A DNA stretch of 33,236 bases from NCBI GenBank assembly GCA_036940085.1, contig JALLBK010000382.1, positions 1 to 33,236 of the forward strand. The letters run 5' to 3'. Source of the DNA: Discostella pseudostelligera. Lineage: Eukaryota > Bacillariophyta > Thalassiosirophyceae > Thalassiosirales > Thalassiosiraceae. The notes beneath the pieces were generated by a model. It searched no databases. It saw only the letters and a list, made by a program, of their open reading frames with translations, and was not told the DNA's origin. Below are positions 19,701 through 31,927 of the stretch, in pieces (positions within the stretch are counted from its first letter, which is position 1; each line of letters opens with the position of its first letter). Both the position numbers and the translations under genes were made by a program.

Positions 19701-22700
19701 TCAATTCGTTGCAGCCCTACCTGAACAATTCCTTGATAACGCATCTTGAACCATGTCGTCGTCATCGATCCGAACCTGTGCTCTGAAATTTTCGCCATGC
19801 AACAATGATCCTCCAAGTTGATGTAGATTGAGCTGAGCATACTCTATATGCCTTTCGATGCATTTATCGTCCATGATCCTTACTTCAAAATATGTTTGTT
19901 GCTCGCCAGGATTGAATGTAACTTCGCCCGATGATTCTTCGTAATCACCACATTCAAAACGGAGGGATGCAGGAACACTCATGCATTGGTCGAAAGTAGC
20001 CGTGTCAACTCCCCTTGCACTCAAGTCTGATGTAGAGTATGCAATTGAATACTTCACAGAGCTCAGTGACAAGTCCCTTTCAAGAAAAATCTTCACAACT
20101 CGCTCTCCTTCCATGGCGACAAACTCAACCGCACTGAATTTCACCCGTACCCATTCCATGTCATAAATGTAAGCATTGCCTCCATTCTCGGCGTGGCTAT
20201 CGCGTCCTGTCGCTCCCATAACGGCCACAGTTCCATCAATAGCAATATTCGATCCAAAATGATCTCTCGCTGCTACGTCCGGGGGAGCAATTTTTGCTAG
20301 TTCACTGGCTCTCCATGACGAGCCTACATCATCTGCTGACTCTCGGACGAAGATATAAACAGATCCCGCCTCTTCGGTAAACTTGCTTGCTTCTGAAAAG
20401 TCGAGTCGACCTTTATGTCTCAAGTAGTCGATAAGTCGAAGATTTCCCCCAGTGGCAGAGAATGTTCCACCGCTCCTCATAAAATCCTCCAAATCCTCAG
20501 AAATCGGTCCATCAAAAGTTGCGGTAGTGTAAGGATGGACGGCTATGGGCTCTTGATGGAATCCATAAGCTGGGGCGTTTGAACTTCCTACGATCGCGAG
20601 TCCTTGCTCGTCGTCGATATCTACAGATATGCCAAACAGGTTTCCTGGCCGTTTGTCGCTTGGTACAAGTCGCTCTTGCTCTTTCCAAGCGCAATTAGAG
20701 TTGCTAGGAGATATATCATCAAAGTCCATCTTCCCGCATTCGTAGAGGAACATGTATGCCGCCCCTGACATCGGGGTCTCTTCCCTCCCTGTAAAATGCT
20801 GCTTCTCTAGCTCCGAACCAGTAACTTTGGGAAGGGCGCCACCTCCTTCAGCGCACTGCCCCAAATTATTCCATTGGCAACTGCCGCCCTTCTCCCAGGT
20901 GAAATTTATGTCATCGACATTGATATGACCCCATTTGTTGCTCCCATTGTCAACTATCCGTATTTGGGCAGCTCTTGTTTTGAACATCTCTACATCCCAA
21001 TGAACCCGTTCCAGCTTTTCGGTGCATTTTCCCGTCACTCGAAGTGAAGGAAAGCCATCGACGAGGAGCTCAACGTATACGGTTTTATGATCGCAGCCAC
21101 CTGAAATCAGAAACGAGATCGAATTTCCAAGAATGATGAATGGATCTGACGTGAGAGTACCAGTAGGTTCGTCACCCTGGAAAGAACCGAGACTAAAGTT
21201 GGTATCCGGTGCTTGGAAATTACCAACTTCTCCGCTTCGTTTCTCAAAGGTTCCAATGTAATATCTCCCCTCCAAGTAGGCACTTTGTGGTTCACCAGTG
21301 GTGTAAGCTGCAGTTCTGCCATGCCCCTCGTACACCGCTCTGAATTTGCTGTTATCCCCGTAGGTGGGTTGGTGCAGAAAGGCAGTGCCTGTTGCACTCC
21401 ATCCTTGCAAATCGCCTGTCTCAAAGTCCCAAGTAGTTCTTGTTTTGGCAGCACTGTTCATGCTTCCAACAATTGCTTGAAAGCCATCAATGGCGATGCT
21501 AGATCCAAACAAATCTGTGCTGGTCACGTCTCTCGGCTGCATTGCACCTTCTTGTTTGTATGGTTGTTGAGCATGAGTTGCTACGACGGTAACGAATGGT
21601 TCGACCGTGGATAAAATGCTCACTTTGAACTTTTCGCAAGTATTGCAACCGTGCTCGTACCAAGTAGGGACCAAAAGCGGCTGGCTATCAGCAAAGTTGC
21701 TAAGAAATGTTATTCTCCATCTCTTTTTGTACGTATGACTTCCAATCTCTTCGCTTGTTTCCACATTAACCTCACCTATAGTAGCCATTGCTTCGATAAG
21801 CGTTTTGAATGTTTCTGGTGCTGCGTTGTGCATTATAGTCTCGGATACGTCCTCGTGAATACCTCCATAATTGTTCATCTTTACAGCGAATGAGCCAGCC
21901 ATAATTATCTCATCTGATTGCAAAGTCACAACTTGAACATGCGGCTGACTAAAAAATGAGTATACGACACCCTTCCCGAGGCCTTTATTGTGAATTCCAT
22001 TTGTATCAAATTGCTCTCGTATCTTGGCATCTCCTCTGTTGCCGTAATTTGCGTAAGGTGCTCCGACTATAAGTGTCCTGTAGCTTGTAGCAAGTGCCAC
22101 ACCAAAGTCTTGCTGATGAATGTGCTTGTCAGTGAAGCCGTGACCCCAGACGTCGTAGTCGAAATCCGAACTGCGTAAAATAGAATATGATCCCCAGCTG
22201 ATAAATCCTTCCCCGTCAACATAAGACCGACGAAAGACATAAACTTGTTCCATTGTCGACGATCCAACAAATGCCATGTCTTCATGTACCGCGATTGAAC
22301 CCCGTTCTCCAAATCTATCGTCCGACGATAGAGTGGCGTCTTCTGCAGTTAGCTTTGCTTGTAATATGAACGAGTTGGTATCAATGCGAAGAGCATATAC
22401 AAAGGCAGCAGCAATCCCTGGAGCGGCGATCAAAATAGTCACGTCATCGCGTCCATATGGCTTATTGATTGCAACACTCTGTCCAAAGTACATGCTTGGC
22501 TTCGTTTCATTTGATGGCGGTGAGATTGTTTGAAACAAATGCCAATTTCCAGACAATGACCTTTGGTAAATACGAGCACTTCCTACATGATTGAGTCGAT
22601 AGATGCCGCCAGTGGATTGATCTGACCCAACAACAAGCATTCCAGCGGTCCGGTCAATGGCTGTGGCAACTCCAAATCTTGCAAACTCTTCGTAGGTGCG

Positions 22701-25700
22701 GTCTTCGAGAACTTGGTACTGGCTGCCTCCGTCACCATTGTCCGATATGTGAATGGTCGTCTTGAGCCGTCCAAGCTGACTTGCAAACATTCCCCTCAAA
22801 TTTATCTGGATTGTGACTTGCTCGTCGGGGGATTCCACTATGTCGTCATCGAACACCTTGAAAGTGGTTGATACCAGGCTCTCTTCTTGCTGAAACTGCA
22901 TGACGGCATTCATCTGTTCATAATCATTCACCCCTTGGATGTCATATGTTCTCCTTTGCAGACCCCTGGATCCTTGGCGCATCGCAGTATTTCCTGTCAG
23001 CAACTCCACCGCTGTTTTATCATCGGTGATTGTACCCAACGTTTTCATTGAAAATATTTCACTAAGGTATAGTTGGAAGTCCTCCTCTGCATTCGCATCC
23101 ATTGTCCTTACTGCAACTACCTGGCGACCGTCAAACGAAGATCGCTCTACACGGACATTCAGTTCATCGCTTTCTGTCAACGCGTACGGACCATCTCGGA
23201 AATTCAAATTGAGGAAACTGATGTCGTAAATGAAAGCAGCGCCACTGTTACTGTTCAAATGTTCTCTATTTGGTGCGCCGGATACGGCAACATTTCCTTC
23301 GATAGCCACCGCGGCGCCAATCATATCCTGCTTCTGTAGCTGACTCGAGAGTAAGAAGGACTGTTCTGTCCAACTCTCGCTCGATTCATCAAAATCGAAC
23401 AGATGGGCCTTGCATCTCATCTTTCGGGGGATATCACTTTCGATACGAGCTCTGCAGGAGAGGCTTGATGCAATAAAAGCCTCGCACTGAATTAGCGGGG
23501 TTCTATTGACATCTCTGAAGACGTAATCGTATGAGTCAAATGTGACACGCCATGCAAAAACCCCATCTTTATCCGACGAAACTGCTCTTGACACGTAGAC
23601 AGTGCTACCAAGTTTGGATTCTATGATGTTTCGCATTTCGTTTGCGCTAATGGAGGAAGAGAGAAATGGAGTCCAATGCTGACTATCAATCCAACGAAGT
23701 CTAAACCGCGATTTTTTACCATGCACACAGGGTGGGTGCTCGCAGAAAGTAGTGATAACTTGAACAGGCCGAGGGAGGATGTCTTCCATCGACTTTTCTA
23801 CTTGTCCGACTATGACTCGATTGATTGTCATTGCGACGCTCAATCCAAACCGATCTCCTGGGGCTGTGTTTGATGGTACCAACTGCTGGTCAAGCTTGAA
23901 TGCACTGAACTTATCGACCCTAGAATATATGTAGCAAGTACCAATAGTTTTGAATGGAGCACAGATAACTGCCTTATTTCCGGAGAGTGACAGGGAATGA
24001 CCAAAACGGTCTCCTTCGTTAATATCATCTGGTCCGTAAACGACTTGGCTCGCAAGAAATGGCTGCAGGCCTTTCTCTGATCTTCTGAATACGTACACCG
24101 CCCCTTTTTCATCGGAATAGCCGGGTGATCCAATTAAGATTGTGTCGCTGTCTGCATCGAGAGAACTTCCAAATTTTGCCCCTAGGAGTTTGTCTCGATT
24201 CCAATTGTCATCTGTCAATGAGTCCATGAGTAGCCATGAACCTTGTGCATCAGTGAAAATGTAGACTTTCCCTGTTCCGCGATTGTAGCCAGGCGATCCT
24301 ATGATGGCCAGATTTCTTGAGTGTTCGTGCACAAACTTTGAGCTCGAACCAAATTCAGCAGCATCCGTTGGATCGTCGAAGCCATTCATAGGCGTGAATA
24401 TCATTGTTTCAGACCATATTGGATTGCAAAAGCTGCACGGTGTGTGCCGTTGGAATAGATATGCGGCCCCGCTCTGCTTTCCTGTCGAATGCATGTGATT
24501 CAAATCCTTTCCCATAGGAGCGACGGTGCCAGAACGAAGCTCGATAACCGACATGTGAGCATTTTTCAGGTTTGAGGCATCGACTGTCAGCAATTCCAAG
24601 TCGCCACTCCTTTTTTCCACGGTGCTCACTCCTCCGCCATCAGGAGTAAGGAATGTAATTGATATAGACTTCTCATTGCTGTCGCAGAACCCACTCGAAA
24701 TCCCGTCCCATCCATCCGATCCACTCGCAAAATGTAGACGAGGCGTGGAGTGAATCTTATCTGTTCCTCCATACAATCCGACAACCGAATGTTGGATATC
24801 ACTTATTGTAGCATTATATGAAATTGGTGCTGACTTGAATCCACGAAAGGACATGAAGAAAAATCCGCCAATTGAAGGTCCATAACAGGTCATCAACTGC
24901 TGCTCAGGTGAGCCATTCACCGCTTTTGACGGAGCACCAACCAGAAGGTATTTGCTGGAAACACTAACGCTAGCACCAAAAGAATCATGTGAGCTGTAAT
25001 CAGACGCCAACAAAGTGGCTTCTTTTTGCCATGTTTCTCTAACTTTGTTGAAAACATCAACAGCTCCACTACCAAAGCCAGCATCACCCTTCATTTGTGT
25101 CATCCAGTTGGCTTGCGTGTCTTCCGCACCTTTACCAGACTCTTTTTGGACAAGGTAACCTGCTTTATGCCCTATTAAATGGCTCGTGATTTCGAGAGCC
25201 GGCAAATTTCCACTTGAGCTAATGCCCCCTGGATCAAGCAGCCAACCGTAGTCGGTCAACTTATTGACGGAGTTAAATGTAACCGTCCAGGAGAAGCCCG
25301 ATCTGCCCACTTCATTCGTAAATTCTCTTCGATTTGATACAGATACCATATTAATTGAATCCAGAGATTCGAGTGCGTCCGCGATCTCCGCCTCGGATGA
25401 GTTATGGGGAATGAACTCGCTTGGGCCACTGCCACGAAAGGACAGGGCAAAGCTGCCACTCAAGACGCCACGTCCGTCAAAACCCGTATGTGTCCATGCG
25501 CGAGCATCCTTTCCAAGAAGGTCGTCAAAAGTCGCCTCTAGCTGAGGAACATTAGTGTCTTGACCGTACTCGCCATCATGGTGGGTAAAGATAATGACCC
25601 ATCGGCGTCCTAATTCCGCTATTCCGCTCTCATTTTCGACCTGGACATTCGAAACACCAATTCGAAGGTCTTCTTGGATGACATCTTTGACCAGGTTGCT

Positions 25701-28700
25701 GGTCGCATGGTAAGGAATATTTCGGCTGGTCAGCCCATTGAACGGGTTAGTAAGTTTAAATGACCCTCCCAGATTGTCGACGTGTTGTTGAAGTCTGGGC
25801 TGCGAAATTGTCGCCCCTTTGCCAGTAAGGAAGGCGCCACTTGTTTCAAAAACTCCGTCCCAGTCGGATGAATAGCATGTTATGCTCCATATCCAAGAGT
25901 TGAAGCTTCCACAGTTATTGATTTCTCTTGACGTTTGTATCGACTCCGGAAAGATCAGATGTTGTTCAAGAGTTGCCTTTAGATGATCGGCTGAAACGTC
26001 CGAATTGAATGTTAGGGGCTCCGCAAACGCATATGTTCCATGCAATTTGAAGGCCAAGGTGAACATTCCCCCAACAGTTTCTCCAGAATCAGCGCATGTA
26101 CTAAATTCATGATTTGACATTATTGCTTCAGCCCGATTGAAACTGGTGGCAACGATTTGCACTTCACGCTCCTCAAGCGCTGACTCACTGTACACCGTCA
26201 ATACCTGAACCTCTGCAGTTGGATTTAATCTACCAGGCGCTCCGACTGCGAGTAGTCCCTCGTGAAGTGACAGAGAACTTCCGAATAGATCACCAGGATC
26301 TTGATTCTTCAAATCTCCTTGGACCTGGTATTCAATACTAGCATCTATCTGAATAGTCTCAAACACTTGAAGCTGTCGCCTTCTACTTGGCAAGGTGCAC
26401 GAAAACCAAATCTTGAAGTCCTTCCCGCGTTGACCAATTTTCAAGTCGCGAAAGAGGGCAACTCCCTCAGTTATGTCAACCGATGTGTCCCCATCAAGAA
26501 AACCATCAATTGGGTTGATATGCAAGTCTGCATTTAATGTGGGGATCCTCGCTTGAAGCTTAATCCATCCGCCATTTAGACGTAGGCTCGTGCTCGAAGA
26601 TGGGTACAGCTCATCGTCTGACCAATAGTCGAGGCTGTCGGTGGCATCGCCGAGTTGGACAACATAAGAAAACTCTATTGTGGTCTCATCAACCTGCAAG
26701 TTATATTCTGCGATTCTACCAACGGACCCTAGATTCAGAATGAGCGAAGGCGTTCCACTAACAGCTAATGGTCTCGAGAAATGAGCTTGAATCTTAATTA
26801 TGTCACCCGTCGAGTATTGTCCAGAAACTGATGAAAGAAATGTGATGTATGGTTTTCGGTTATCGATCTGAATGTTTGAGTTTGCACCGAGTGATCCTGT
26901 GGAGCCAGGGAAGGGAAGGGTAAGGTTGGCGTCGACCGAAGGATGTGAGCTCGCTTGTTTGATGTATCCTGGATCATCTCCATCGACGAATCCAAGGTGG
27001 AGGGAGTGGGCATCAATGTATTCAAGGTGCATCGTAGTATGTTCAAGCTCGACGATAAACTCGAAAAGTAGGCTGGATGTCCCACTTCCACCGTTGTACG
27101 TCGCCAAAGCCTGAACTGCGCCCATGTCCAACGTCAAAAATGGCTCCCCAGAAACCATGACTGTATGACTAAATTGCACAGATACTTCAATAATGTCGCC
27201 TGGGCTGTATGTTCCATCTGGTGAAATGTTTACAACCTCCGTCACAGTCGGTCGGTCAAACGTATCTATGAGAATTGGAATATACTCATCTCCAGAAAGT
27301 CCAAACTCGGAACGAGGCGGAAGAGTCAGATCCGCACCCATAGTCGGAATACTGGCCGCGCGTTTAACCTCTGTTGAATCGCCGAGTTGAAGTCTACAAA
27401 GAACTTCTGAACATATGTAATTCAGAGCTGTGCCGTTAGTCGAGTGGCCAGGACCAACAGTGTAAAGGAATACCAGCTCATCTTCGGAAGATCTTGGCGG
27501 GTTGTAGACCGCGCGATGACTATTGTCTGGGTGCGTAGCTTCGCTTTGAAGGACATCCAGCGCTATTGACATATCAGTTCCCTGCACTGAAACGGGAAAG
27601 TCGAACCTCAAATATACTTCGAATTCTTCTCCTACAGTGTATGTGCATGACGGATGGCAATATGTAGATTTAGCCTTGTTTGTGGTGATCGATACGATCT
27701 GCGGTGGTGATGGGTTAAATGCTACCATCGAGTTCAGCTGCGCAACAACAAAGCTACTACTGTCCGCATCGTAAAACTTCAAGTCTACCTGGACACCGAG
27801 GGCGTTCTCAATAATGCATGTGGCAGTACAGATAATGGCAGTGTCGCTCTCTGGATCCAAAGCCCATTCAAGACTGGAGACAGAGTCTGATTCAGTTGAA
27901 ATGTACCTAAACGAAAGTTCATCTGCATCGTTCCAAGCGTTGCCTGTTGCATAGTATGACGCAAAGTTACCAGTGTTCAAGAGGAGTTTCGGCAACGTTC
28001 CATGAAGGAAGACAGGATCCGTGAATTTCACTCGAATATAGACGATTTCTCCAACGCCATACGTCCCAGAAGATTTTGAGGTAGTTGCAGATATTACAGT
28101 CGTTGCAGGTGACGCGGAGGTGTCAATAGCCACACCTCTATCAGACGATTCAGCAACGTGGATTCCATCTTCTGAAAAGTTAGTAATGAAGTCGGCATCA
28201 AAGTCAAGGCTTGCGCTCTGACGGACTATTAGTCCTTCCGTGTTTGTGCAATCGCCACTTGGATGACAGATTCTACGATAATGAAAATTCGGCGGCGTCG
28301 TAAAATCTCCGACAGTGACCTGATAAGAGAATCTGAGAACAGCTGACCCACTCCCAGATAAATACGTCGCCCACCGTTCATGGTGTCCAACTAATAAACC
28401 CAAGATTGGTGGAGCAGTTTCAATGACAACAACGGGAGCACTAAATTCTAAAAAAATAGTGATCAAGTCGCCCTCAACAAATGATTTCCCTTCCTGACTT
28501 TCAGAGAAATACGTTCGGACAAGTTGAGGACGCTCTGCGTCAATTTCAATGTTGTGCGTGACAGCAATGCTTGCTAAATGTGACATATCTAGCACTGCAT
28601 CCGTTATCGGTGAAATGGATTTTCGACGAACGTAACCCAACACCGGTGAGCGCCCTCCCTCTGTATTTTGCGATACAAGTGAATTTGAATCTTTGTAATC

Positions 28701-31700
28701 TAGCCTTGACACTGTATCACCCTCCTCTACTGTGTATTGTAGTACAAGTGTTTCCGTCCCCGATCCATTTTTGTACCTTGCAATGCCATGAGGTGCGTTC
28801 AATATAAGTTCCAAGCCTTTGTCGACCTACGATACGATGCAATATCATCAGATTGGCAGATAACAATGATACCAATGAAATTGCAAACATCCAACTTACT
28901 TTGACAGGCTTGTCAAATGATACTTCGAAGAAAAGAGTGTCCCCAACAGCATATATCCCATTTGGCGTCGAAGACTCTTGTGGTATTATACTCGTAACAA
29001 CTGGAGGTGCTGTATTGATGGTAATATGCTTTTCAACGGAGATTGATCCAAGCTTTGGATCTGCCTGGATGGATGCTTTACGAAGGGAGTTCGTCCTCAA
29101 AAACACAGAGTCTTCACTATTTGAATACATAAGCTGAGCCCCGACAATTCTAGATATGTCAAGCTTCTCTATATCATCGCCTGGTAGAACGCCGAAAGTG
29201 AACCGCAAGCTCTTGTTGCCTGATCCATCGACGTATGATGCTGTTCTTGTTGTGCACATTGTTATATCACCATCGTCAGCATTCCAGTCAATCAATGCAC
29301 TATTCATCGTGAGTATGCTCGTGATAATAGAAACGCCTTCACCAGTAAGCCCCGAATCATCCACACGCATGCTTGTTATGGAATCACTGGCACCCATGAA
29401 GCGGATCGCCCATCTGAATCCGTTTTGACTCTGCGAATGCGATCTTGAAACACATGCATCACCTCGAAAGCTTTGAAGTGATTCTATAGCATCCTCGATC
29501 TCCATCGCAGACGAATTGCTAGGGATACGTCTAGACCGTTCACCTTTGTACAATAAGTTGAAGTATGATTCTGAAAGCAGTTCATTCTCTGAGGACAATA
29601 TTTCTAGGACAGCGATTGAACTTTGAACGTTGAGAGGAAGGCCCGGTATTCCAGTAACGGCAACATGTCGATCGAAAGTCACAATGAAGTTTGCTTCATC
29701 ACCAGTCCCGTACTCTCCCGCTGGAAGATCGATTGAAATGCGTTCAATTATTGGTCGATCGTCAGAAATGCTAATTGATTTTGATGCCGACAGCGATGAA
29801 TTTGATCCGATAGCTGGCAAGGTTAGATCTGCACTCCTACCAAAAGCATCCTCAATAGCGTAGCTATTGGACACAAACGCGTCAATTGACAAATACTCGA
29901 GTTCATTTTGCGAATGTCCACTTTTCACTTCGTACCAAAACGAAAGTGTTCGTGTAAAGGACATGTCGTGAAATTGTGGTAAAAGTTCGCCATACACTGT
30001 TTCCGAGCCAACAATGTTCAGTGCTATTTGTGGGGTACTAATGCCACCGTTTGTCTGAAAAAGCGTAACTTCCTGAGTGAATTGTACGTCGATTTGAATA
30101 ATATCGCCTGGTCCATAAGACACCCTTTCTTCATCTCGTATGCTCGGTGCAAATGCAACTTGTGCGATGACAGGGATAGCGTCGTTGATGGTATATACAA
30201 CAACCCGTGAACTGTGCGCTAACGACGGTGTTACGTGAGCTGTTACTCTTGATGTCGAGTCTCCGACAACGATGTTACCTCCCATGTCCATTAAGGCAAG
30301 TATTGGCTGTGTCGAAAATGGTTGGTTCCCTGCCCAACAACCCGAAGAATGCCGTAAAAAGGAAAGTGTGGTAGGTGGGCCAATCTCGACGTTGAAGAAC
30401 GAGCCTGTGATGGGAAATGAATTGGTCGATGAGTAGACGGACATCCAAGTTCGTTGGTCGAGAAAGATATTTTACTCACCAATTATAAACATTGAGGTCT
30501 CCTCCAAGTGGTCGTCAGTGTGTTTCAAGAAAACATATTTCAATCTGTATCCGGTACCTGCTTTGTCAATGGAAAGGCCGTGAAACTGAACCATCCCTTT
30601 GTCCAAAATCCCAGTTGTCCCGCTGTGTGGCGAAAGCTCTCCTCGCGACGGGTTGCTGTACATTGAAACTTCTATGACTGATGAAGAGTTGTTAACGAGT
30701 AGATTTCCACCTGCGTCGCGTATCTCTAACTTTGGCTGGGGCAAGAAGGCCGTCCCACCCACAACAGATCCATCAGATGCATCATTGATTAGTACGATGC
30801 TGGCCGCCGATCCAACCCCTACAGAAAATACGCGAGATATTTCTTCGGTTCGCCCTTCAAGCAACAGATCCGTTGAAAACCGAAGGGAATAATACGTTCC
30901 AGCCTCATTGATAAACAAATCATGGAAAAGTGCAAGCCCATCCTTAACGGGAACGCTGAACCCATCTTCATCCGTGCATCGTAAAGCCGAGCCGATCGGA
31001 CCCCTTTGAAGCGCCACAGACGCCTGGAGAAAGAAACAAAGTTAGCCGTAGGCTCCAACAATTCAGATTACGGAAATAATGCACGTAGCCATTACAACGT
31101 ACCATTCCAATGTTTACACCTTTCACAATGTTTCCACCTCGATCCTGAATGCCGACTACTGGTTGGCTTCCAAAGACTATCCCTCCATAAGCGGTTTCAG
31201 GCTGAGTTACAACACCTAGCTGAAACATCTCGCCGACGTCTACAGTAAACTCTTCGCTTACAACTGTGCCCATGAGTAACTCATGCTCGTCGTAGAAAGC
31301 AAACTTCAACCGATACCCTTCCCCAGCAGCATCAATCCCAAGTCCCGAGAATATTACCAGACCATCCTCCACACTCTCAGAAACAAAAGTATCCGCATCT
31401 TCCGTCGGCATTGATTCTCCCTCCTTCCACACGGGTTCATACGTGCAATTAGGACACGACTCTATTTGTACAGTTATCCTCCCCTGGATAGTTTGTTGTA
31501 GCTCCCCCTTTTTATTGTTGACCGCCACCACAGGTTGTGTCAAAAATTTGCTGCCGCCAAATGCACCGCCTGGGTTGGTGGTCACGCTGAGGGCAATATT
31601 CCATCCTGTCACTTCAATTGGTCCAATAATGACCAGTGATAAGATAATTCTGGCTACGAAGACCAACATCCCACGCCGACATCTCATCACTGGTGGTTGG

Positions 31701-31717
31701 GGTGAGGGTACCGTCAC
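19701..31717 (-). CDS. Giant secreted multimodular protein (Ig-like, FG-GAP, Calx-beta)
   Basis: Predicted exons are 31717-31103, 31023-30480, 30404-28900 and 28826-19701; the last carries about 3,041 codons. Introns are 73-79 nt and the product has about 3,930 residues. A signal-type helix (MLVFVARIILSLVIIGPIEV) leads. Four N-terminal repeats share FxxQPxVxxxDxxGN (about 36-480). Eight Ig/cadherin-like repeats of the form GxYxxGDxIxIxVxFxxPVxVxG follow (about 480-1690). From about 1730 on, a dozen or more FG-GAP repeats (for example DPGDLFGSSLSLHEGLLAVG, GAKFGSSLDADSDTILIG) should form integrin-alpha-like propellers. They alternate with an unnamed module of about 85 residues. Calx-beta-like domains lie near 2770-2910 and at the C terminus (about 3790-3915). 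A jelly-roll/MAM-like insert starts at WDFETGDLQGW (near 3355). No C-terminal membrane helix is seen, so a secreted or wall-associated adhesin or matrix protein is likely. Confidence 0.85.
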
Positions 31718-31927
31718 CTACTGACCAGTGTGTGGTGCGCGACAATTCTTCAATTATTACGAACCATCCAACCGCGCGGCCTCCGCTACGATATCGTACA
31801 ATGTAAATTTAAATTTCAAATCGGCCTCTCTGAACCAGCACCAACATGAACATGCGCTCATGATCATGGAAGGTGAAGGTCGTTTGCATGGGATGGTGAC
31901 GATGTACCACGCAGTGCCGTTAGTATG
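31718..31927. promoter_or_regulatory. Short gap, promoter of the giant gene
   Basis: Only 210 bp separate the giant gene's start from the stop of METTL16; both genes run on the minus strand. It should hold the METTL16 3' UTR and the giant gene's promoter. I see no TATA box or E2F-like motif. Confidence 0.35.

Noticed and set aside
19517..19840. Possible extra 3' exon of the giant gene via a CAG/GTAGGG donor at 19721-19720
   Set aside because: The Calx-beta domain is already complete before 19721, the downstream frame has no domain character and I found no convincing acceptor.
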